From Chloroflexota bacterium (lineage in GTDB: Bacteria > Chloroflexota > Dormibacteria > Dormibacterales > Dormibacteraceae), in assembly GCA_005880175.1 (NCBI GenBank), contig VBJR01000194.1, forward strand, positions 1 to 13,343: 13,343 bases of DNA, given 5' to 3'. The position numbers and the translations under genes are program-made. The notes under the pieces were generated by a model, which did not search any database, had not been told where the DNA came from, and saw nothing but the letters and a program-made list of their open reading frames with translations. Position 1 is the first letter of the stretch. Every line of letters begins with the position of its first letter. Positions 5,067-11,430 of this stretch are shown here, piece after piece.

Positions 5067-7033
5067 TAGGTCGGGGCCGCGTCCTCCTCCAGGTTCAGCC
5101 ACCGCACCTCGTCCACCGTGAGCTCGATCGCCAGCGCCGCGAGCGACGAACGGGTCTCCGGGAGCAGGCGCGGGCCGATCAGCGGGAACGTCGGGAACGG
5201 CTGGGCCAGGACGTACGCGAGGGCGACCTGGATCGGCAGCGCCCCGCGGTCGGCGGCGAGCTGGCGGGCGCGCTCCAGCCGCCCGAGGTTGTCCTCGCTG
5301 TGCCAGCAGCGGACGACCTCGGGATCCTCGGCCCGGCCGTCCAGGAAGAAGCCGCGGGCCTGGCTCGACCACGGCATCAGGGGCACCTGGTGCTCGGTCA
5401 GCCAGGCGCGCCACTCCGGGTCCGAGGCGGCGATGCAGCCTGGCCACACCGGGTCCACCATCCGGGCCAGGCTGAAGTTGTTGCTGATCGCCGCCACGCC
5501 CCGCTTGCCGTGGGCGGCCGCCCACGCGTTGGCCTCCCGCACCCGCTCCAGGCTCCAGTTGGACACGCCGAACACGGTGATCCGGCCCGCGTCGTGGTGC
5601 TCGTTCAGGACGTCCACGAACTCGCCGGCGGGGATCGCCGGGTTGTCTCGGTGGAGCATGTAGATGTCCACGTGGTCGGTCCCGAGCCGCCCCAGGCTGA
5701 CCTCGAGCTGCCGGGTCACGCTCTCCGGGTCGCAGTGGGGCGTGTGGCCGCCCTTGTCGAGGATGACCACCTGGTCGCGGATACCGCGGCTGGCGACCCA
5801 GGCCCCGAGCAGCTCCTCGGAGCGGCCCGCGCCGTACATGTACGCCGTGTCGAAGCAGGTCCCGCCGCGCTCGAAGAAGTCGTCGAGCATGACCGCGGTG
5901 TGCGGCCAGGCGCGGTGGTAGTCCACCCCGATCACCAGCCGCGAGACGGGCTTCTCGAGGCCGTCCACGCGCCCGTACCGCATCGGGGTCGGGTCGCGGC
6001 GGGCCAGCGGCCGGCCGTGCACGGGGCGCTCCTGGCCGGGCCCGGCGGGCGTCTCGACGGCGTAGGCGAGGCCGATCTCGCGGCGCCACTCGTCCAGCGC
6101 CCGCATGTTGCCCAGGCTGTCCACCCAGGTCATCGCCGGCGCCTGCCGGGCCTCCAGGTGGGCGGCGACCGCGTCCGCCTCGGCGCCGTACAGGTCGTCG
6201 CGCGTCCGGACCACGACCTCCCGCGGCCTCTGGCCGTCCCGGGCGACCCGGATCCGGACCTCGGGGCCCGGCAGCCACGGCTCGGGGACCTCGATCCAGC
6301 CCTCTGTGCCGAAGACCCACACCGCGTTGTCGGCGCTGGCCCGGACGCCGCAGAGGAGCTCCGCCACCACCCCTCCGGGGAAGCGGAGCACCGCCGCGGC
6401 GTGCTCGTCCACGCCGGTCTCGCCGATCCGCCCGACCGCCCGCACCGCCTCCGGCTCGGCGCCCGCGAGCAGCCGCGCCATCGACGTGCAGTAGCCGCCG
6501 ACGTCGAGGATGCCGCCGCCGCCCAGCCCCGGGTCCAGGAGCCGGCTCGCGGGGTCGAACCGGGCCGCGAAGCTGAACGTGGCCCGGATCGCCCGCAGCT
6601 CGCCGATCTCGCCCGAGCGGACCAGCTCGACCAGCCGGTCCGTCTGCGGGTGGCAGCGGTACATGTACGCCTCCATCAGGAAGACGTCGTTCGCGGCGGC
6701 GGCCTCCACGATCGCCATCGCCTGCGCGTGGTTGACCGCGAGCGGCTTCTCGCACAGGACGTGCTTGCCCGCCTCGGCGGCCCGGATCGCCAGCTCGGCG
6801 TGCCCGGGGTGCGGGGTGGCGACGTACACCGCGTCCACCTGCTCGTCGGCGAGCAGCGCCTCGTAGCCGGCGTGCCGGGCCGGCACCTCGAACTGGTCCC
6901 CGAACGCGACGGCGCGCTCCCGCGTGCGGCTGCCGACCGCGACCAGCCGGCCGGTGCGGGAGCGGGCGAGGCCGCGGGCGAAGGTGGACGCGATGCGCCC
7001 GGTCCCGGCGATCCCCCAGCGCAGCTCGGTCAC
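5063..7033 (-). CDS. Fusion protein: Gfo/Idh/MocA oxidoreductase + aldo/keto reductase
   Basis: A continuous 656-residue frame holds two complete oxidoreductases. Residues 1-~330 are Gfo/Idh/MocA type: Rossmann loop 'GIAGTGRIA' (7-15), the substrate-side 'EKP' lysine motif (95-97) and 'GGGGILDVGGYC' (171-182). A Pro/Arg-rich linker (~332-350) leads to an aldo/keto reductase from residue 351, with a full catalytic tetrad: D395 in 'FDTA', Y400 in 'MYG', K427 in 'LDKGG' and H461 in 'MLHRD'. Both domains use NAD(P)H on sugars or small carbonyls and could pass an intermediate between them; the substrate is unknown. The GTG start (7033-7031) overlaps the tgt stop by 4 nt, indicating coupled translation and one transcript. 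An internal ATG at 5983 could produce the reductase alone. The C-terminus abuts the padR promoter. Comparable fusions may exist elsewhere; I could not check. Confidence 0.88.
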   Translation of the reverse strand: MTELRWGIAGTGRIASTFARGLARSRTGRLVAVGSRTRERAVAFGDQFEVPARHAGYEALLADEQVDAVYVATPHPGHAELAIRAAEAGKHVLCEKPLAVNHAQAMAIVEAAAANDVFLMEAYMYRCHPQTDRLVELVRSGEIGELRAIRATFSFAARFDPASRLLDPGLGGGGILDVGGYCTSMARLLAGAEPEAVRAVGRIGETGVDEHAAAVLRFPGGVVAELLCGVRASADNAVWVFGTEGWIEVPEPWLPGPEVRIRVARDGQRPREVVVRTRDDLYGAEADAVAAHLEARQAPAMTWVDSLGNMRALDEWRREIGLAYAVETPAGPGQERPVHGRPLARRDPTPMRYGRVDGLEKPVSRLVIGVDYHRAWPHTAVMLDDFFERGGTCFDTAYMYGAGRSEELLGAWVASRGIRDQVVILDKGGHTPHCDPESVTRQLEVSLGRLGTDHVDIYMLHRDNPAIPAGEFVDVLNEHHDAGRITVFGVSNWSLERVREANAWAAAHGKRGVAAISNNFSLARMVDPVWPGCIAASDPEWRAWLTEHQVPLMPWSSQARGFFLDGRAEDPEVVRCWHSEDNLGRLERARQLAADRGALPIQVALAYVLAQPFPTFPLIGPRLLPETRSSLAALAIELTVDEVRWLNLEEDAAPTY

Positions 7034-8226
7034 CGGGCCAGCACCTCGGCGCGGAGCTGGGCCAGGCAGCCGGCGCTGATCGCGTCGCGGACCCGCGCCA
7101 GCAGGCGCGCGGTGAACGTCAGGTTGTGCTCGGCCACGAGTGACACCGCCAGCATCTCCTTGGCTTTGAGCAGATGGCGCAGGTACGCCCGGCCGAACCG
7201 CGTGCAGGCCGAGCAGGGGCAGCCCTCGTCGATCGGCGCGTCCTCGCGCCGCCGCTCGGAGCCCAGCAGGTCGAGGCGGAACCGGGGCCGGCCCAGGTGC
7301 AGCGCCTGGCCGTGGCGGGCGATCCGCGTCGGCATGGCGCAGTCGAACGTGTCGATGCCTCGCAGCGCGCCCTCGACCAGGTCGTCCGGCTCGCCCACGC
7401 CGAGCAGGTGACGCGGACGCCCCTCGGGCAGCAGCGGGCAGACCAGGTCCACCACCGCGTACCAGTCGCTCTTGGTCTCGCCCAGGCAGTCGCCGATGCC
7501 GTAGCCGGGGAAGCCGAGGGCCGCGATCTCCGTCGCGCTCCGGCGCCGGAGGTCCGGGTAGACGCCGCCGTGCACGATGCCGTACAGCGCCTGGCGGGCG
7601 GGCATGCCCAGCTCCCGGTACGCGTCCAGGCAGCGGCGGGCCCAGCGCAGGTTCCGCTCCGTGGCCTCGCGGGTGTAGCGCTCGGTGACGTGGAACGGGG
7701 TGCACTCGTCGAGGCAGAACAGCACGTCGGCCCCGAGCGCGCGCTGGAGCGCCATGTTGTTCTCCGGCGTGAAGCGGTGCCGGCTGCCGTCCAGGTAGGA
7801 GCGGAAGTCGGCCCCCTCCTCGTCCACGCGAACGGCGTCCATCGGGTCCTCGTCGCGGCCGTTGGCGGCCTCGGCGGGCAGCCGGCGGCGGCCCTTCAGC
7901 TCGTCGGCGACCTGGCCGTGGCGGAGGCTGAAGACCTGGAAGCCGCCCGAGTCGGTGGCCAGCACGCCGTCCCAGGCCATGAACCGGTGCAGCCCGCCCC
8001 CGGCGGCGACCGCCTCGGGGCCGGGCTGGACGGCGAGGTGGTACCCGTTGCAGATCAGCGCCTGGACGCCGGCGGCCGCCGCGGCGCGCGGATCCAGGCC
8101 CTTGAGCGCCGCGCGGGTGGCGACCGCGAAGAAGCCGGGGGTCTCCATCTCGCCGTGCGGGGTGCGGATCACGCCGCGCCGCGCCGCCCCGTCCCGGGCC
8201 GTGATGTCGAATTCGAGCACGCTCAT
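7030..8226 (-). CDS. tgt: tRNA-guanine transglycosylase, atypical (probable queuine-type)
   Basis: A 398-residue enzyme that swaps guanine-34 of GUN-anticodon tRNAs for a 7-deazaguanine base. The fold signatures are intact: D92 in 'TDSGGFQVFS', D173 in 'CLDECTPF', the nucleophile D295 in 'IDTFDCAMPTR', and the zinc site C336-x-C338-x2-C341 with H367. Several pocket positions differ from ordinary bacterial Tgt. 'GIVQGG' is 'GIVHGG' (H219), and the base-binding loop usually written GGLAVGE is one residue shorter, 'GDCLGE' (245-250). 'NTYHL' is 'NGYHL'. About 25 extra residues (roughly 104-132) sit after the FSL strand. No preQ1-synthesis gene is in the window, and a Qng1 homologue is adjacent, so queuine rather than preQ1 is the likely substrate (inference). 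The ATG at 8226 is chosen because homology starts there; a longer in-frame reading runs into the divergent EVE gene. No Shine-Dalgarno sequence is visible. Confidence 0.9.
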   Translation of the reverse strand: MSVLEFDITARDGAARRGVIRTPHGEMETPGFFAVATRAALKGLDPRAAAAAGVQALICNGYHLAVQPGPEAVAAGGGLHRFMAWDGVLATDSGGFQVFSLRHGQVADELKGRRRLPAEAANGRDEDPMDAVRVDEEGADFRSYLDGSRHRFTPENNMALQRALGADVLFCLDECTPFHVTERYTREATERNLRWARRCLDAYRELGMPARQALYGIVHGGVYPDLRRRSATEIAALGFPGYGIGDCLGETKSDWYAVVDLVCPLLPEGRPRHLLGVGEPDDLVEGALRGIDTFDCAMPTRIARHGQALHLGRPRFRLDLLGSERRREDAPIDEGCPCSACTRFGRAYLRHLLKAKEMLAVSLVAEHNLTFTARLLARVRDAISAGCLAQLRAEVLAR

Positions 8227-8266
8227 CGGTCGAACTCTGGATGGTAACCGGGCTAGCATCTCGGTC
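8227..8266. promoter_or_regulatory. Divergent promoter region between tgt and the EVE gene
   Basis: The 40-bp gap must hold the start regions for both directions. On the plus strand TAGCAT ends 10 nt before the EVE ATG, and on the minus strand TACCAT lies 13 nt before the tgt ATG. Both resemble -10 boxes without good -35 partners. Neither gene has a ribosome site, so both mRNAs may be nearly leaderless. No palindrome was seen. Confidence 0.4.
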
Positions 8267-8803
8267 ATGTCAGAGGTCCCCGAGACGGAGGGCGGCGGCC
8301 GGAGCCGGAGCCGCAAGAAGAAGTCCTCCCGAGTCGCCCGCAATGCCCAGTACTGGATGATCGTCAGCTCGCTCGACAACTACCGGAAGACGGAGGAGCG
8401 GACCTTCTCCATCCAGGGACTCAAGAGCCGCCACCGGCGCCGGGCCGAGATGATGAAGCCCGGCGACCGCCTGCTCTACTACGTCACCGGCCGCATGGTG
8501 TTCACCGCCACGTGCACGCTGACCTCGGGCATGTTCGAGGAGCACGCTCACATCTGGCGGACCTCGCGCCGCGACGAGGACTACCCGTGGCGCGTCCGCA
8601 TCAAGCCGGACGTCACGCTGGAGGACGGCGAGTGGGTGCCCGCCAAGGAGCTCGCCTACCGGCTGGAGTACGTGCGCAAGTGGCCGCCGGAGCACTGGAC
8701 GCTGGCGTTCCAGGGCCACGTCCACCAGCTCCCCCAGAAGGACTTCAAGCTGATCGAGGACGAGATGCGGCGCCTGGAGGGCGCCCGCTCTGTCGCCAGC
8801 TGA
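8267..8803 (+). CDS. EVE domain-containing protein (PUA-like fold)
   Basis: A 178-residue protein. After a basic, probably disordered N-terminus (residues 1-26, 'RSRSRKKKSSR') the EVE domain begins with 'NAQYWMIVSSLDNYRKT' (26-42). It continues through 'GLKSRHRRRAEMMKPGDRLLYYVTGRMVFTATCTLTS' (51-87), whose 'MKPGDRLLYYVTG' is the family's most conserved stretch. It then runs to 'YRLEYVRKWPPEHWTLAFQGHVHQLPQKDFKLIEDEM'. EVE domains belong to the PUA/YTH/ASCH group and are thought to hold modified bases in an aromatic pocket; several of the Trp and Tyr residues here could line one. The gene is divergent from tgt and overlaps the start of the qng1-like gene, so a role with 7-deazaguanine-modified RNA or nucleotides is plausible but unproven. 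It has no catalytic motif. Confidence 0.88.
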   Translation: MSEVPETEGGGRSRSRKKKSSRVARNAQYWMIVSSLDNYRKTEERTFSIQGLKSRHRRRAEMMKPGDRLLYYVTGRMVFTATCTLTSGMFEEHAHIWRTSRRDEDYPWRVRIKPDVTLEDGEWVPAKELAYRLEYVRKWPPEHWTLAFQGHVHQLPQKDFKLIEDEMRRLEGARSVAS

Positions 8804-9615
8804 CCCGCTCGGCGTCCGGACCGCGTGCGCCGCGGTGGTCGCGAGCGCGCGCGACGTCCGGCTGGGCCCGCTCGACCGCCTGCTGGCCGAGGCCGGGGAC
8901 CGGCCCGTGCCGCGCTGGGACGGCAGCCGCCACTACGCCGGCCCGGCCGAGCGCACCCTGCGCTACCTCCTCGTCCTGGACACGGTCAACTTCTCGTTCT
9001 GGGGCGGGAGCGCCGGCGGCTACTGGCAGCTCGCGGAGCGCCTGCGCGACGCGTTCGCGACCGGCGAGGAGCTGAGCGACGCGGAGGGCCTCACCGGCGT
9101 CACCGCCGGGCGGCTGCGCGAGCTCCTGGGCGACCTGCCGATGCTGGAGGAGCGGGCCCAGGCGCTGCGGGAGCTCGGCGGCCACGCTCGCCGCGCGCCT
9201 GCCCTCGTACGCCGACGTGGCCACGTACGGCGGCCGGTCCGTGCCGCTCCTGAAGCGGGCGCAGATCGCGCCGGCCGACCTGCACGGCGCCGGGGTCGCC
9301 GCGTTCCCCGACCTGGCGGCGCTGACGTGCTTCCCCGACTACAAGCTGCCCCAGGTCCTGCGCCACTTCGGCGCCTTCGAGTACTCGCGGGAGCTGGCCC
9401 GGCGCATCGACGGCTGGGAGGAGCTCCGGCCCGGCGAGCCGGCGGAGGTGGAGATCCGGGCGGCCACCGTGGTCGCGGTCGAGCGCCTGCGCGACGCGCT
9501 GGCCGAGCGGGGCCGGCCGCTGCTCTCGATCGAGGTGGACTGGATCCTGTGGGATCTCTCCCAGGGCCTCTACCCCGTGCGGCCGTACCATCGGACTCGC
9601 ACGGTCTTCTATTGA
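8790..9615 (+). pseudogene. qng1: Queuosine 5'-phosphate N-glycosylase (DUF2419/Qng1 family), frame-disrupted
   Basis: Two frames together give a Qng1 protein, which hydrolyses queuosine-5'-monophosphate to queuine and ribose 5-phosphate. The N-terminal frame (to about 9177) reads 'DPLGVRTACAAVVASARDV', 'YLLVLDTVNFSFWGGSAGGYW' and 'LPMLEERAQALRELG'. The C-terminal frame, one base on, reads 'SAATLAARLPSYADVATYGG', 'VPLLKRAQIAPADL', 'LTCFPDYKLPQVLRHFGAFEYS', 'EVEIRAATVVAVERLRDAL', 'VDWILWDLSQGL' and 'HRTRTVFY', the family's exact ending. Both halves are in the expected order, but about 20 residues normally found between them are missing. Homology also begins before the first ATG/GTG of the N-terminal frame (8835). 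The only candidate start is CTG at 8790, preceded by GGAGG at 8776-8780, overlapping EVE by 14 nt. The gene is either freshly inactivated or mis-assembled. Confidence 0.85.
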
Positions 9616-9628
9616 GCGCGGGCTCGCC

Positions 9629-9659
9629 TGTCACATTCGGGGAGCGCGTGGTGCGTTAA
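9629..9659 (+). promoter_or_regulatory. Possible ECF-type promoter of the sigma/anti-sigma operon
   Basis: TGTCACA (9629-9635) and CGTTAA (9654-9659), 18 nt apart, resemble the -35 and -10 elements recognised by some ECF sigma factors. They lie just upstream of the sigma gene, where autoregulated promoters are normally found. Transcription would start close to the GTG at 9665. Based on resemblance only. Confidence 0.3.
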
Positions 9660-9664
9660 GCGAT

Positions 9665-10225
9665 GTGGTGGCCAAGTCCGCGAAACCGATGACTCAGGAC
9701 CCCGAGCCGGAAACCGGCCGGCCCAAGGCTCCCACGGAGCCTTTCGATCGCCTCTTCATGGCGGAGTACGGCAAGGTGGTGGCCGTTGCCAACCGCGTCC
9801 TGGCCGACCGCACCGAGGCGGAGGACGTCGCCCAGGAAGTGTTTCTCGACTTCCACCGGAAGCACCGCTCCGACGCCAGCTATGCCCCAGCCTGGCTGCA
9901 CCGGGCCGCCGTGCACACGGCGCTCAACCGGATCCGCAGCCGCAGGCGCCGCGAGCGCCGCGAGCTGGCCGACGCGCGGACGGAGGAGCGTCCGGTGGTC
10001 GACCCCCAGCTGGTGGTCGAGACCGACGAGGATCGCCGACAGGTGCGCGAGGCCCTTACCCGCCTGCCGACCAAGGCGGCCTCGGTCCTGGCGCTCCGGT
10101 ACAGCGGGCTCAGCTACGTCGAGGTCGGCTCCACCCTGGGAGTCGGCGCCAACCAGGTCGGCACGCTGCTGCGGCGGGCCGAGCAAGCGCTGAGAAAGGA
10201 GATGACCCGTGCGACATCTGTCTGA
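9665..10225 (+). CDS. ECF RNA polymerase sigma factor
   Basis: A 186-residue sigma-70 factor with only regions 2 and 4, the normal ECF size. Region 2 spans 'PFDRLFMAEYGKVVAVANRVLADRTEAEDVAQEVFLDFHRK', with the 'EAEDVAQEVF' core-binding helix, then 'APAWLHRAAVHTALNRIRSRRRRERR' contacting the -10 element. Region 4 is 'REALTRLPTKAASVLALRYSGLSYVEVGSTLGVGANQVGTLLRRAEQALRKEM', a complete helix-turn-helix for the -35. The GTG at 9665 is taken as start; an ATG eight codons later (9689) is an alternative, since the first residues are not conserved. Neither has a clear Shine-Dalgarno sequence. Its stop lies 17 nt inside the anti-sigma gene, so the two are coupled, as usual for ECF sigma/anti-sigma pairs. 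It should direct its own operon and unknown envelope-related targets. Confidence 0.93.
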   Translation: MVAKSAKPMTQDPEPETGRPKAPTEPFDRLFMAEYGKVVAVANRVLADRTEAEDVAQEVFLDFHRKHRSDASYAPAWLHRAAVHTALNRIRSRRRRERRELADARTEERPVVDPQLVVETDEDRRQVREALTRLPTKAASVLALRYSGLSYVEVGSTLGVGANQVGTLLRRAEQALRKEMTRATSV

Positions 10226-11411
10226 CGGCGCGCTCCGTCGCCTGTACGACGAGCCCTACTCGCTGGACGAGGAGACGCGGGCGCACTACAACGACTGCGC
10301 CGACTGCCAGGCGCGCTTCGCGACCGTGGCGGACGACGCCCGCCACACGATGGGCCTGCTGGCCGTCCCGGCCGCGACGGTCGACCCGGCCGGTGCGCTG
10401 GCCCGGGTGAAAGCCCGGAACGGGACCGGCTCGAGCGCGCCGCGCCTGACGCTGGTCCGCGGCGGGGGCCGGCGGCTGATGCTGGGTGGCCTGGCCGCGG
10501 CGGTCCTGGCGGGCGCGATGGTCGCCACGCTGGCGTTCACGCCGCTGGCGGCCAACCTCGTCAAGATCTTCCAGCCGACCCAGGTGACGGTCGTTCCGGT
10601 CCAGGCGAGCGACTTCCAGGGCCTGAGCGCGTTCTCCAACTGGGGCGACGTCAAGGGCACCAGCCAGGGCCAGCTGCAGCAGGCGGAGACCGCGGCCGAG
10701 GCGGCCAGGATCGCCGGCCTGCCCGCGATCCAGGTCGACTCCAGCACGCTGCCCGCGAGCCTGCGCAAGGCGCCGGTCTCGTATGGCGCGGTCACGCAGT
10801 CGAGCGGCACCGTGACGTTCAATGACAACGCCCCGGCCAAGCTGCGCGGCAGCACGCTGACGCTGGTGGCCGGCCCCGCGGAGGCCACGCTCTACGGTGA
10901 CCTGGGCCGGCTGGCGCAGGGTGCCATGAACGCTCAGGGAGGCGCTCAGGGAGGCGCTCAGGGGAGCGCGGACGGCACCGGCTCGACCTCGGCCAGCGGC
11001 GGCGACACCGGCGCCGGCCCGTCCGACGCCGACCGCCAGTCGATCCAGCAGGCGCTGAGCCAGGTCGGTCCCATCCTGGCCGTGGCCGAGATGAAGTCGC
11101 CGCAGGTGTCCTCGACCGGCGCCTCGGTGGCCGACATCAAGAGCGCGCTGCTGGCCCAGCCGGGCCTGAGCCCGACGCTCCGCTCGGCGATCAGCAGCAT
11201 CGACAGCCCGTCGGGCAACCTGCCCATCCCGATCCCGTCCGGCTACGTGAACAGCCACAACGTCAAGGTGCAGGGCGTGACCGGCACCGCCTTCGGTGAC
11301 AACACGGGGCTGGGCAGCGCGGTCGTCTGGATCAAGGGCGGGAAGGTCTACGCCGTCGCCGGCACGGTCACCGAGGACCAGGTGCTCGCGGTGGCCAACG
11401 GCGTGCGGTAG
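10209..11411 (+). CDS. Membrane-anchored ZAS-type anti-sigma factor with large extracytoplasmic domain
   Basis: A 400-residue protein starting at GTG with a strong ribosome site AAAGGAG (10195-10201) 7 nt upstream. The cytoplasmic N-terminus holds the zinc anti-sigma motif H26-x3-C30-x2-C33 ('HYNDCADC') that grips the sigma factor. A single TM helix follows (about 90-113, 'LMLGGLAAAVLAGAMVATLAF'). The remaining ~285 residues lie outside the membrane: a region rich in Ser, Gln and Ala, a flexible Gly/Ser/Gln linker (about residues 242-275) and a final compact-looking domain 'VQGVTGTAFGDNTGLGSAVVWIKGGKVYAVAGTVTEDQVL'. The extracellular part is longer than in most anti-sigma factors and presumably senses the stress signal, by ligand binding or regulated cleavage. 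It overlaps the sigma gene by 17 nt and precedes the ABC ATPase by 19 nt. Confidence 0.88.
   Translation: MRHLSDGALRRLYDEPYSLDEETRAHYNDCADCQARFATVADDARHTMGLLAVPAATVDPAGALARVKARNGTGSSAPRLTLVRGGGRRLMLGGLAAAVLAGAMVATLAFTPLAANLVKIFQPTQVTVVPVQASDFQGLSAFSNWGDVKGTSQGQLQQAETAAEAARIAGLPAIQVDSSTLPASLRKAPVSYGAVTQSSGTVTFNDNAPAKLRGSTLTLVAGPAEATLYGDLGRLAQGAMNAQGGAQGGAQGSADGTGSTSASGGDTGAGPSDADRQSIQQALSQVGPILAVAEMKSPQVSSTGASVADIKSALLAQPGLSPTLRSAISSIDSPSGNLPIPIPSGYVNSHNVKVQGVTGTAFGDNTGLGSAVVWIKGGKVYAVAGTVTEDQVLAVANGVR
10932..10967 (+). repeat. 12-bp tandem repeat in the anti-sigma linker
   Basis: GCTCAGGGAGGC is present at 10932-10943 and 10944-10955, and a third, slightly changed copy follows to 10967. It encodes AQGG AQGG AQGS, the start of the flexible extracytoplasmic linker. 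Copy number could vary without changing frame. Confidence 0.85.
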
Positions 11412-11430
11412 CCCTCAGAATCCAGACAGG

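Noticed and set aside
4955..7411. An 818-codon open frame on the plus strand opposite the oxidoreductase fusion and part of tgt
   Set aside because: Low-information sequence (Val/Asp/His/Arg-rich) without motifs, explained by third-position GC of the real genes.
7030..8226. DNA-modifying DpdA rather than tRNA-acting Tgt
   Set aside because: The zinc site and the FDC-x-MPTR core of tRNA-type enzymes are intact and no other dpd-type genes are nearby, so the tRNA role is preferred.
8270..8725. Minus-strand frame opposite the EVE gene
   Set aside because: No motif; the plus-strand frame has the full EVE signature.
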